Shown: piece by piece, positions 1-13,427 of the stretch
Numbering within the stretch: position 1 is the first letter of the stretch
Layout: the number at the start of each line of letters is the position of its first letter
DNA from: Volvariella volvacea V23
Lineage: Eukaryota; Basidiomycota; Agaricomycetes; Agaricales; Pluteaceae
DNA length: 64,000 nucleotides
Direction: 5' to 3'
Assembly (NCBI GenBank): GCA_000349905.1
Contig: KB722740.1
Location: 1,341,309-1,405,308, forward strand
Notes under the pieces: generated by a model
Database searches by the model: none
The model's input: the letters and a program-made list of their open reading frames with translations, nothing else
Told to the model about the DNA's origin: nothing
Translations under genes and position numbers: made by a program

Positions 1-481
1 CTCAAAGCTCAAAAGAGACGGTGCTTACGGAGGGGGTGGCGCGCTTAATGGAGGTAAAATTATGGCGACTGCATTCCATCGCGGGTCGTCAGATTCCGTC
101 ACGTGAATTGCCGAGAAAGCTCCGGGCGAGGAGTGGCGGTTGGAGAGGCAGGAGAGCTGCATGGTGGGCCAGCGGAATTGGCAGCACGGCTGCTGCAGGT
201 TTGACACGCCTCCTGCCCTTCTCTGTCAGTTCCCAGATACTCGCCGCATTTTTCCTGATCCCATTATAGGCTGTCACATCAAGTTCCTCGTTTTGTCCAC
301 AATACGCCTTGGAACACTCAAGGCTATCTGGTCCTACACCCGTCGGACTATTCTCGGGGGTGGAGCATTTGATCTCCCCCTGGAACTGGGTGATATCGGC
401 GGATTGTCTTTGGTTTAAGAGCAGGAGCGTCAGTTGGCATGTCTCTTGCTAGCTTTCACGCCCGCTACGTGCACAGGGACC
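1..481. other. intergenic, upstream of the GH1 gene
   Basis: No reading frame with recognisable protein content was found on either strand. It presumably holds the promoter and leader of the beta-glucosidase that starts at 482. No clear TATA box was identified. Confidence 0.5.
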
Positions 482-3546
<3,065 letters not shown>

Positions 3547-4162
3547 ATACCCACCTTCATATTCGACATGACGTTTTTGTGATGTGTGCACCCCTCACTT
3601 CCTCCCACGTACCCAAGAGTTGTTATCATTTTATGCTTTTTTTTGCAATCCACAGTGTATATGCAGCCCCTCATCCCTCCTCGTACTATCCTCCATGCTT
3701 ACCACCCCCTCTCACGAAGCACGATCCCACCATGTCTGCTCGCTTTCCCTTCAATTATGTCCCACAGACAGAGACGTTAGAAACCCTTCTACTTTGTAAT
3801 TTTTCGTGTAGTGTCCTTGACCGGTACCGTTTAGTCCCCAACCCTGTACTTAGCCAACGACGGAGCGAATGCGGCTTAATTTAACCCCCCTCTGGGTGAT
3901 CGGGGGGTTCTCCTAATTAAGAAACTGGGACCGTCAGGACTCTTGTGCGAGCGATTTGGGACCCGATTGGGATTTGTTGACCAATTATTTCTTTGGCACC
4001 TCTGCCTTTTCACTACCTCTCCACCGATTCCGCTCTCTTGGCTCGCTGCCCGCCGCTGTGTGCGCATATAGTCGACTCCAACGTTGTACGTCTACACTTG
4101 GGCTTCTGAACGAGATCTATCCGCCAACTTTTTTTCACTTTAATGCAGGAACAACGGCAAAG
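3547..4162. other. intergenic between GH1 gene and ERT1-like gene
   Basis: Contains the 3' flank of the beta-glucosidase and the promoter or leader of the zinc-cluster gene. No coding content was recognised on either strand. Confidence 0.5.
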
Positions 4163-6326
4163 ATGCAATCGACGGCTGTAGCTTCTGGCTCAAATACCGA
4201 TACACAACAAGCTCTGGCGCCGTCGACGAGCGCCGCTGCCACATCATCGACAACGACGACCACTCCGGCGAGTTCGGTGACGTTTGAGGAGGACGGACCG
4301 GGGAAGAAGAAAAAGACGACGAAGAGACGCAAGGTCAATCATGCGTGCCTGTACTGCCGACGGAGCCATATGACGTGCGACGAGGGACGACCGTGCCAGC
4401 GGTGGTGAGTTGGCTATCATGTGCGTTGGGTTTAGGAGTTCCTGATTTGATTTGCTGTCCCTGGTTGGTTGGGATTGGGGAATCGGTGACGCTAGCATCA
4501 AGAGAGAGATTGGACACCTATGTCATGATGAGCGAAGACCGCCCAAGGCTGCGGATAAGCCTGCAACTGTTCCTGCCGCGCAACCAGCGAACATCACCTA
4601 TGCACCTGGTGCGTTTCCTCTCTGCCGACTCGAGCTATGGACTTATAGGCGTCTGTCTCTTCCCTTTGCGCTATAGCACATGTATATCAGCCTACAACAT
4701 ATGTAACACCACATTCAGCATGGCCTATTGCAATCGCTCCACAAACGAGCTTCATGTACCCTGAGACCCTGGGCAACGAATTCTCGGTGTTAACGTGCGT
4801 CTTTTCCGTCCATTCTCCGCCTCCTTTCCTTGAGCCTCACAACACGCCTCCCCGTCTCGCCATCTATAACCCTCCCATCCCACATTTCCTGTTCTCGTGT
4901 CGCAACGCACGATCAGCGATTTCCTGGAAACTCTTGATGAAGGGTCTTTCTTTTCACCGCCGACAACCGTGGCGCCGTCTCTCATGTCGTCGGCACCCTT
5001 TTCTGCGTTATCCACAGCCACCACGACTACAGCTGCCACCCCTGTAACGTCAACGACTACAACCAACACAGCACAATCTTCAGCGGCGACTGTCCAGCCA
5101 CCAGCGACGGGAACAGATCCAGCTCGTGCCGTATCCTTGGAGGCATCAGAGAGTAATACAAGTCCAACACCTGCACCTACTGTAACCAGCGCTACCGCTG
5201 CCGCCACCCCTGCTTCAACAGCTACAACGGCCACAACAAGCACTGCTGTCACGACCACAACCATGATCACTTCTGGCGATGGACCAGCGAGCATCATATT
5301 ACCCACCGCCACCAAGACGGAAAAGTTCCTGCTGACGGCAGCGGATCAGGAATCGGGCTCGCGGGATGAACGGCTGAATCGGGTTATTAGGAGTAAATAT
5401 GAAGCGGGTCTATTGAAGCCGTATAATTATGTGAAGGGGTATGCGAGGCTGTCGAGATGGATGGACCGAAAGTATGTGGATTGTTGTGTTTTTCGTTGGC
5501 GTGAGCTTTTTGTTGATTGAGTGTGGGTATACAGTGTGTCGCCGGAATCGAGGCAGCAGATATTGCAGCCGTTGTCAGTTCTGCGACCCAAGTTTAGGGT
5601 AGGTCTTGGCTCTTGACGTTATTTGCGTTGCCTTTCCTCACTTTCTTCCCGCAGGCCGTTGCACAATCTCTGCGCGATATTGTATGTATTCCATAAGCTC
5701 TTGGTTAAGCATATTCTTATATCCGTTTTAGGATCTTGTGTTTATTGAGGAGGCATTTGAACGAATGTTGCTGGATTACGATCGTGTCTTTGCCGCTATG
5801 GGCGTCCCAGCTTGTTTATGGAGACGCACTGGAGAGATATACAAAGGAAATAGGGAATTTACCGAACTTGTCGGCATTGATGGGTATCTAATGCGTGAGG
5901 TAAGTTGAGATAAATCCTTGTACTCCATATATATGTCGTGGCGTGTGCCTGATCACGTTTATCAAGGGTCGACTATGTATATACGAACTAATGGCAGAAG
6001 AAAGTGCGGTTAATTATTGGGAAAAGTACGGCCACGTCGCGTTCGACACGACGCAAAAGGCGGTGTTGACGTCTTGCGTGTTGAGGTTTAAACCGGTGTT
6101 GAATATCCCGGGGATAGCGAATGGAAATGGCGGAAATCTGACGAACGGATCTAGCGGAGGGCAAAATGGCAGCACGGCCAAGGGAGTGAAGAAGGAAGAG
6201 GAGGAGACGGATATGCAACAACAGCCGATGGAGGAAGGGTTTATAAATTGTTGTTTCTCGTTTACGATTAGGAGGGATAAGTGGGGGATTCCGAGTATGA
6301 TCGTGGGGAATTTCATCAAGTGTTAG
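4163..6326 (+). CDS. ERT1: ERT1/AcuK-type Zn2Cys6 transcription factor with PAS domain
   Basis: Fungal binuclear-zinc-cluster regulator of the ERT1/AcuK/AcuM group, which in other fungi controls gluconeogenesis and carbon-source switching from the nucleus. A Ser/Thr-rich leader and a basic patch (KKKKTTKRRK) precede the cluster CLYCRRSHMTCDEGRPCQRC followed by IKREIGHLCHDE. The cysteine spacing is C-x2-C-x6-C-x5-C-x2-C-x8-C, and the motif is split by an in-phase intron (donor about 4406, acceptor about 4497). A long Thr/Ala/Ser low-complexity linker follows (4897-5330). Then come FLLTAADQESGSRDERLNRV and a PAS-like domain: VFAAMGVPACLWRRTGEIYKG, then YELMAEESAVNYWEKYGHVAF, then FINCCFSFTIRRDKWGIPSM near the end. 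A Gly/Asn/Lys/Glu-rich insert sits inside the PAS region. The combination of the RRSHMTCD cluster with the PAS tail is diagnostic for this group; whether it is ERT1 or its sister AcuM-type gene is less sure. Confidence 0.88.
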
Positions 6327-7176
6327 TTGGTGTAAAGGGGGAGAATGGGGGATTATGGAGGTTGACGACGTGGATGATACCCATATCTGCCTGCCTGCCT
6401 GATCGTAATTGGGAAATGGGGTGCTTGTATATTGGGAATGGGATGGGAGTTTGGTGGAATGGAATCCCACTGGGTGCAAAATAATTTTATCATGGCTGTC
6501 GTCTGGATATTTGCTTTCTTATTTCAAGCTGTAAAGTTTTGTATAGTAAGAATCTAGCTGTTTATTATCGTTCTTTGTTGTCTGTATTATTGATTCTGGT
6601 ACGTTTAGGTTTGACAACTGGTTCTATCCCGCTTCTGTGTGTTCGACGGGCAAACGATATAAGGTTGCTGTACTGTGTATACACATGCCAGTGTGTATAG
6701 CCCCGTGTGCTCACTCCCTTCATGTCGGCGCTGCGTCGCTATCGCAATGCATGTTTGTCTATGCGACTCCGACTTGGTAGGGTTTCGGTTTATTGTGAAG
6801 GAATGAAGGACAACCAGCGAATTATAGGCAACCACAGCTCAGATAGCGAATGTGAGCTCACATTCCGAAGTCTCATCGCCAGCACAAACTTCGTCGGGTG
6901 AGCAGAAGCAATGCAAACATTCTACAGTTCTTGTCATCGCGCATACCAGTAGGTTATCAATTGAGAACCGGTAGGTAATGGACTCAGCCACCCTGTGTAC
7001 ACCTGGCGTCTTCACATGCCATCTTTGTTTCAGGAGCCACGATATCCGGACTCGCAACGACCATTTCGCGGTGTTGATTCTTTCCTCGTTTGGAATATAA
7101 CATATGACAGTTACGAAACTATATTTATTGTCCATGGCCACATGCCCCGCCTCTTCCGCAACAAAGGATGAGGTTC
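6327..7176. other. intergenic, convergent gene ends
   Basis: Lies between the 3' ends of the ERT1-like gene (+) and the F-box gene (-). Moderately AT-rich, with only short meaningless frames. Nothing further recognised. Confidence 0.5.
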
Positions 7177-8695
7177 TCAAATTGGAAGATATGAAGCGCC
7201 TGGCGTGGTTGTGCCATCTTTAGCATACCGCCCGATAGCTATAATACGGTCTTGGAAGCCCGAGTTCAAGGTATTAAACCCTGCAATCCACAAAGACGAG
7301 CAAGCAAGATGAGTCGGCTGACAACCAAGTTCAGAGAAACGCTCACAGTTTGGTTTATCGTAGTAAGATTTGAGAATGCGGAGAAACTTTTGTTGGTTCG
7401 TCTTCTCCATCGCTTCCATCGTCAAAGCAGCAAACGCTTTGGGGTTATCTAACATTGTCATGTCAAAGTACACGTTTCGTAGCTTGTCGAATCGAGGTTC
7501 TGAAAGCATGTCGTCTAGCCTTTTTACCTTCCGAGTCCATTGATCACGGATCGTGTCGGTTAGTGGATCTGCCTCCACTCCATCTTCATAGAACATCCAA
7601 ATTTGAAGCCTGTGAGATTGTTATTGGTAGAGATGGTAGAGAGGTGAGAGATGATCCACGTAAGGAAGGACGATCCATTCTCAGGCATCTCGTACACCGA
7701 AAATACAAGACACTTCAAGCGAGGAAGTAGGCCCAAGTTTAGCAATGTAATTGGTTCATCGCCATTATCCAAAGGAGCTGCTACTAATGCCGCCATTGTA
7801 TCAGATAGGTAAGAATCGAGGTGAGAATCATATGCTCACAACCAATAGGGGGACCAACTGCCAACACCTCGACCGTCGGAGCCATCTCGATAAGGACTTT
7901 GGCCCATTGCATGAAGTTATCAAGGTTATACGGTGCAATCCCAAGAACATTCAAGTTACGAAATGTTATGGGGCACATTGGATCTTGTAACCAGCGATAG
8001 GTATCGAAATTTGGACTTCCTCCGATGAAGAAGGATCTGAGCGGCACTTGACTGCATGGTGATTCGGATTGCGAAGGTTCCAGAGGGGCAAAATGCGAAG
8101 AGCGAAGCCCCAAATGTTGAAGAGAGGTGCATTGACGGAGGTATTCTCCAGGAAGTCGGACACCATCATAAAAGGTTAAATGAGCGATTGAGGGTGTGCA
8201 GCAGAGGCGGATTAGCTCTACGTCGCTGGGGGAGATGCTCCTGCAGTGAAGGTGAGCCTCCTTCAAATTGACCAGTTGCTTGACGATAGAAATGGTAGTG
8301 GAAAGGCTGGATTCGTGACCTCCAATTCCCGTCAACAAGGATTGAATATACTTCAGCTGTGCTGCATTATTCTCAAGGAATCTTGCGAGACGACGAGCGC
8401 AATTTTCTATTTGACTTTCCGAGTCCGTGCTAGAGCTGCCAGTGATCGTTCGCGAGATGCAGACATCACGAAATAGATATCGTTGTGAAGGTAATGTGAA
8501 GGAGCGACAGACAAGGCTGCAATTCCTGAGAGCTTTGTGATAACCCTCGAGATGGCTGATGATGTTGTCGATGAGCTCTTCTGGGATTTCCTTGTTGCAA
8601 AGTAGAACCATCGTATTCCTGAGGATTGAAGATGTAAGGTCGTCGTCTCCTCGAAAAGGCGTAACGCATAACGCCATAACATTACTGTTGTCCAT
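7177..8695 (-). CDS. F-box protein, LRR-like
   Basis: Probable substrate receptor of an SCF ubiquitin ligase. The N-terminal F-box reads EIPEELIDNIISHLEGYHKA followed by LRNCSLVCRSFTLPSQRYLF. It is followed by leucine-rich stretches of the kind common in basidiomycete F-box families (HLTFYDGVRLPGEYLRQCTS, SLQHLGLRSSHFAPL, VEVLAVGPP). Two introns were placed by frame. One at 7784-7839 (56 nt, donor GTGAGC) joins PPIG to LAAPLDNGDEPITLLNLG in phase. A second near 7607-7660 (donor GTGGAT, weak) joins SSFLT to LQIWMFYEDGVEADPL. The start used, 8695, gives 28 residues before MVLLCNKEIPEEL; the ATG at 8611 directly before the F-box is an equally good candidate. The frame continues upstream to 8893 but that part looks non-coding. 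Substrate unknown. Confidence 0.72.
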
Positions 8696-9179
8696 GTTTG
8701 CAATTGTGCCCTTTCCGGTGATGGTAATTCCTACATTTTTTGCCAAGCATATCGGCTTTTCGCAAACACTCAACCGTTTACTTGACGCTTGACATCGACC
8801 AGAGCAGGGTGCTTTCCCCATAGGATATGGAATAGCGAGCTCGAGGGGGAAAGGACGCTGGGTGCGACGATGCCTCCGAATGGGCCATCGCACTCATACT
8901 TATCGTGCGAATAGAAGGGTAACTGTCCTGTTGAATAACAATACACCTGGCCAAGACATCCGCCCTACGGCGGGCACTCCACGAGCGACACTATATTGGA
9001 TCAACGCGTCTCATTCTACCCTTATGATGGTGTGATGACTGAGAAAGCGTCCAATCACCGAAGAAGATATTCCAGGTTGCGCACACAATTGGGGATGTCA
9101 TGAGACGATTCAAACTTGATTGGAGGAATCAACAGGAATAACAGGTGCGTGGTAGGAGAAGTAGGAAATCTATAGGTCG
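8696..9179. other. intergenic
   Basis: Between the start of the F-box gene and the end of the small membrane-protein gene, both on the minus strand. No further gene recognised. Confidence 0.45.
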
Positions 9180-9864
9180 CTATGATGTTGAGTCCGAATT
9201 TTGGTATTGCTTCGCCCACTGACAGACCACGTCAGGACAATATAAAGAAAAGAAAAGTGTAAGTGAGATACACGTACCCGCATTGAAGGAATAGGTCTGG
9301 TGGGGGGCGTCAACCTCTCCTGCGAACCGGGCAAAGGTCGTGTTAGTGGTGAGGTTGGTGTGGGTGAAAGTAACGCGGAGGGTCATAGGCATGGGAGAGA
9401 TGTACGTATCAGAGAGAGGAAAGGACGGGTAAGAAAAATAGAAAGAAATGGAACAGGACTGCGCACCTCTCTCTCCGCGCTGACATTCCAGACTGCATAC
9501 GTCGTTGCGAGAATACCGCCGAATGCGATTGCGGTGTTGGCCTTCCAGTTGGATGGACGGGTCCACCAGCCACCTGTTATTCAAACAAAAGGGCCGGTCA
9601 GCATGAATGTCGAAGTGGATTGGGTATAGAGGAACTGACCAGCTGGAGACCAGACGTATTTGGGGAAAGGATATCTTGGATCACCGCCCTAGTAACAAGA
9701 AAGACAATGGTCTTGAGTATCCCGGCCAGATGTATACATCTTAAGACGCACCATTGCAGCTTCAAATTCGAGTTCTGTCGGTTGCTTCAAAGAAAGGAAA
9801 GAACAGGAAACACTTTGCTTACATAACGAGGTCCATGGTGTCCTAGGTCCACCGAGACCCGCAT
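9180..9864 (-). CDS. small single-span membrane protein (92 residues)
   Basis: Five small exons join in phase. MRVSVDLGHHGPRY (9823-9864) is followed by GGDPRYPFPKYVWSPAG. Next comes GWWTRPSNWKANTAIAFGGI, continuing as LATTYAVWNVSAERE. ERLTPPTRPIPSMR follows, then WAKQYQNSDSTS with a stop at 9180-9182. The third exon carries one hydrophobic span (about residues 42-58) preceded by a Trp-rich, basic segment. The overall pattern resembles small accessory proteins of the fungal inner mitochondrial membrane (complex I type). I do not recognise the family with certainty, so the mitochondrial role is only a guess from shape. All junctions have GT/AG ends and keep frame, which makes the gene itself credible despite its short exons. 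It is divergently arranged with PEX3, with 221 bp between the two start codons. Confidence 0.62.
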
Positions 9865-10085
9865 GTCCAGCGCGCAATCCAGGCACGTGTTTATCCCGCT
9901 AGGCTCACCGGTGCCGCTCCGGGCGAGAGTGAATGACAGTCTGAGCGCTGCAAAGTTTTGGCGTTACGTCGTCTCCCTCGTCCGTCTCGCGACCCTCTCC
10001 ATCTCCTTTCGGCGTTTATCTGCCTTTGCAAAGGACTTTTTGGCACGCAAGACCATTCTGAGCGTGCAATTGAGCGCAGAACAGC
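9865..10085. promoter_or_regulatory. shared divergent promoter, small membrane protein / PEX3
   Basis: Only 221 bp separate the start codons of two divergent genes, so both promoters must lie here or overlap the leaders. No specific binding site was identified. Confidence 0.45.
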
Positions 10086-12366
10086 ATGCTGCGAGCTGTG
10101 AAGAATTATGTCCTGGATAGGAAGAGTGGGATCGTTCGAATTGCTGGGACAATCGGGGGGTTCTACCTTGTGAAGCAGTATGTGGTAGATAGGCTGCATG
10201 ATGCAAAGGAGAAGATGGAGGAAGACCAGTTCGCTCGCGATAGGTATGTGCACACGCGCACGCCTATATTCATGGCCTGAACATCACTGCCCTCCTTCGT
10301 GCAGTCTTCAACGGAGATTCAGAGGAACACAGGAAAATGTATCGTACACGGTGTTAACGCTGTTGCCCACACTGGCGGAGCAAGTGTTGGAAGAGATGAA
10401 CGTCGAAGCTCTGACCCAAGAAATACAACGTTTATCCAAAGAACGCAACGCTGCAAGAAGTCAACTGCAGCACCCATCCGTACCCACCCATCAGCAACCC
10501 CAACCATCGATTCACTCTCAACTCCAGCTCCCATCCCAGCCACACCAAAGCCCAAATCCAAACCTCTTGTCCAGCATAGAGCTCGTACAAGAACAAGATG
10601 CACGTTCAGACACAGGTTCCGCCGCCCCCTCAACTATATCCGGCATATCTGCTACAAGTGCGAGCAGTTCGGCGGTTGAAGTGGATGGATACTCCGTTTC
10701 GGAATTTTCGAACCTTGGCAGTGCGTCGCCTGAGCCTCCGTTAGCGAGGTCCTTGGACTCGCTTGCTGGTAGCAGCGTGCACGTTGCTAGTGGGAGTGGT
10801 GGCGAAGCAGCGGTGGATCTGAGCCAGTCTATCCTCTCTAATGCGTCTAGTGGGGTCACGAGTAGTGACTCTCCTTATACCGGCTCGAGTCTGGTTCGTA
10901 TCCTTTCGGTGTTCCGTATTCTTCGATATATTGACACGAATCTTCCAGTCTGATAGTATACCCAATCTTGCCAATGCAACAGGCAGAACCTCGACACGAA
11001 GTAAAGCAGAGCTATGGAACGAGGTCAAAATTCAAAGTGTGGCTCTTCTTTTAATTCGACCTTTACATTAGGCTAACTATATGCAGCGCTCACACGCACA
11101 CTAACAACACTCTACTCGATAACCCTGCTTTCCCTCTTAACAACGATTCAACAAACCCTTCTCGCAAGACACAAGTACGTCTTCTCCGTCCTCGAACGGG
11201 AGCGCGACGATCGCATCAAAGAGCGAATCCAGAGCCAGCTAACAATGAGCAACTTGCTCTTTGGTGGTTTCGTTGGGGGATTCGAGGATATGCTATCGGG
11301 CGCAGAAGATGACATTGGTGTCGTGGAAGAGACGGTCACAGAGGACGTGGAGAACAAGTTTTTGACGATGAGCTGGTGGCTTTTGCATGTTGGATGGAAG
11401 GATGTGAAGGAAAGAGTTAGGAGAGGCGTTGAAGAGGTCTTCGAAGGGTGTGTACGGAGCTCTTTCTCCATCGCCTTAGCTGTTGACTTTTTGCTTTTTC
11501 GTCTATTTAGGGTTTCGTTGAAGTCAAAACTTGCTTCATTTGACCTCCAACGTCTCGTGAGAGACGTGCGGCGAAGAGTGGAATACGAAGTAACGTTTGA
11601 AGGCGACGAAAAACGCATAAAGTAAGCCACTTATCCCGCCCCCCGTCTTTTCCCTAACAATCAACGCCCCATTCCAGCTTCTTCTCCTCTCTTCTACCTT
11701 CAACGCCCGAAACAACGCAACACGTCCTAGTCCAAGGGGGCTACAAACCCTCCACATCCTCCATCCCCACAGACCTCGAGCCCTACTTCCTCCATTCCCG
11801 TCTACCCTCACACCCTTCCTCCTCCCTCCTCCCTCAATCAAACACAGACTCCCCATACGATACCTACACGCACTCTCACTCCCAATCTCCCCAAACGTAC
11901 CTAGACGACCCAGCTTTCCTGGACTTGTTGACAGAGACACACCACATAATCACGTCCGAGGAATTTGCGTATGTGTTGGAGGTGCTGTTGGATCAAGCCA
12001 CGGAGGTCTTGGTCTGCGGGCTGGACAAGGCGGTGTTCAAGAGCAGTGGTGGGGTGGCGATTCCGCCACCACTAGCATCATCGTCCCTATCGAATCTGGA
12101 AGGGGAGGAGGAAGTGAGGATCCGGTTGGCGGGGTTGTTGCCCGGATTGGCAAAGTGGAGCAAGGAGACTTTGGAGGGGTTGCCGAATGTGCTTGTCGAT
12201 GTGAGTCTCTTCGCTTGTTTTCTTGATCTCGATTTCCCCCTCCCCCTCTGGAGTGTGGATGGCTGATTATTTTTGGTTGTGATAGAATTTATTGCAGCTC
12301 CCTCAAACAGAGATGTTGTCTGCTATCGTATTTGCAAAATTCGAGGAACAGTTTTCCGATCGATGA
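10086..12366 (+). CDS. PEX3: peroxisome biogenesis factor 3 (Pex3)
   Basis: Peroxisomal membrane protein that docks Pex19 and its membrane-protein cargo. The N-terminus MLRAVKNYVLDRKSGIVRIA plus GTIGGFYLVKQYVVDRLHDA is the usual membrane anchor. The first intron (after ARD, about 10242-10304) joins to SLQRRFRGTQENVSYTVLTL, continuing LLPTLAEQVLEEMNVEALTQ. A Gln/Pro/Ser-rich insert of about 150 residues follows (10450-10890). The conserved core is KAELWNEVKIQ, then LTRTLTTLYSITLLSLLTTI, then ARHKYVFSVLERERD, NLLFGGFVGGFEDM and FLTMSWWLLHVGWKDVKERV. The C-terminal part contains TETHHIITSEEFAYVLEVLL, RLAGLLPGLAKWSK and a last exon NLLQLPQTEMLSAIVFAKFE ending FSDR with TGA at 12364-12366. About seven introns. 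The low-complexity insert makes it longer than yeast or animal Pex3. Confidence 0.92.
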
Positions 12367-12632
12367 CTGGTGCATGGTCCGTCGCGCTAGGGGGTGAGGA
12401 GATAAAACTGTAAGGTCCTCGAGGTTGAGTTCCTTTTGGAGTTTGGAGTGTTCTTGATGTGTATATATCACCCCTCTCACTCTTTGCTGTGGCTAATAAT
12501 ATAATTTACAGTGTGTTGTTCGTTGCTGTTACATTTTAACGGTGTGAATATAACCTTATAATACGGAAAGATTCGCTATTGCAATTATACACACGGACCT
12601 GAAGCCATTCCCACCTCGTCCATACACCACCC

Positions 12633-12905
12633 TCAAACACTATAGCTCGGGACGTCGTCAGGCGAGGCCAGCAAAACCAGCTTCTGCCTCGTAATGTCGT
12701 GGTTCTCCGCGCACACGGGAATTTTGATCTCCTTTCCCTCCCGTAGATTATCCCTCGGCACGACACCTACCCTACAAATGTCTATTAAACCTAATTGCTT
12801 CAAGCGGTCGTGCTGCTGACATAGGAGCTCAAACTCGAACCGGCGGTTGCGGTGTTGCTTGTTATAACGATGGCCTGCCAGTGGATGGGTCGTGTCCCCA
12901 ATCAT
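12633..12905 (-). CDS. small hypothetical protein, 90 residues (doubtful)
   Basis: A single open frame from ATG at 12905 to stop at 12633 encodes a charged polypeptide (GHRYNKQHRNRRFEFELLCQ; VVPRDNLREGKEIKIPVC; LVLLASPDDVPSYSV at the end) with protein-like composition. No family is recognised and no splice partner upstream was found. It could be a small gene, a remnant, or chance. Confidence 0.25.
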   Translation of the reverse strand: MIGDTTHPLAGHRYNKQHRNRRFEFELLCQQHDRLKQLGLIDICRVGVVPRDNLREGKEIKIPVCAENHDITRQKLVLLASPDDVPSYSV

Positions 12906-13427
12906 CAGCGAAAGATGGGTGGTATACTGTACTGGCCATTGCGTTCAGAGAGAATGGACGCGGTGGGTCTTGTGCAGTAACTGCCCACATCTCGTGTTTA
13001 TCCATTTAGGTGCACGTGCCGTATACGTCAATTGTGGGCGTCCCAATTTCTCGCACAAGGCAAAGTCGACAACAACCATGCCGTAACCGTGCTGTTGTCT
13101 TTTAACCTCTCTCTCGTACTCATCATTACGATTGCTCGTTCTCGATCCCCAAGCATTTCATATCTTATGGCGAGTTTTTTCGTGCTTCACCGTTGCTTTC
13201 GCATGAGAGCGGCTCAAATCTAAACACCCACAGGCACGCTCAGCACCACGGACTCCGTCTCCATCTGTGTCTGCGCCGCACGGGTTACGTCCCCACAGCC
13301 CGCCGCACGCACCCGATGCATACCCGTCGCTGGGCTCTCCAAAGTCTGCATATTACTCGAGCCATGAAAGTCCTCTCAGAACACCCGAGTCGCCTCCGCA
13401 TCCCCGACTACCGGGAAGCCATCATCA
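12906..13427. other. intergenic; compositional boundary near 13.45 kb
   Basis: Balanced, Pro/His-codon-rich sequence immediately left of the AT-rich DUF6535 gene. A plus-strand frame (13267-13578) exists but ends within the gene in another frame. The base composition drops sharply just after 13450. Confidence 0.4.

Noticed and set aside
4752..5315. Minus-strand Val/Ala-rich frame opposite the ERT1-like gene
   Set aside because: It is the shadow of the Thr/Ala low-complexity linker of the plus-strand gene.
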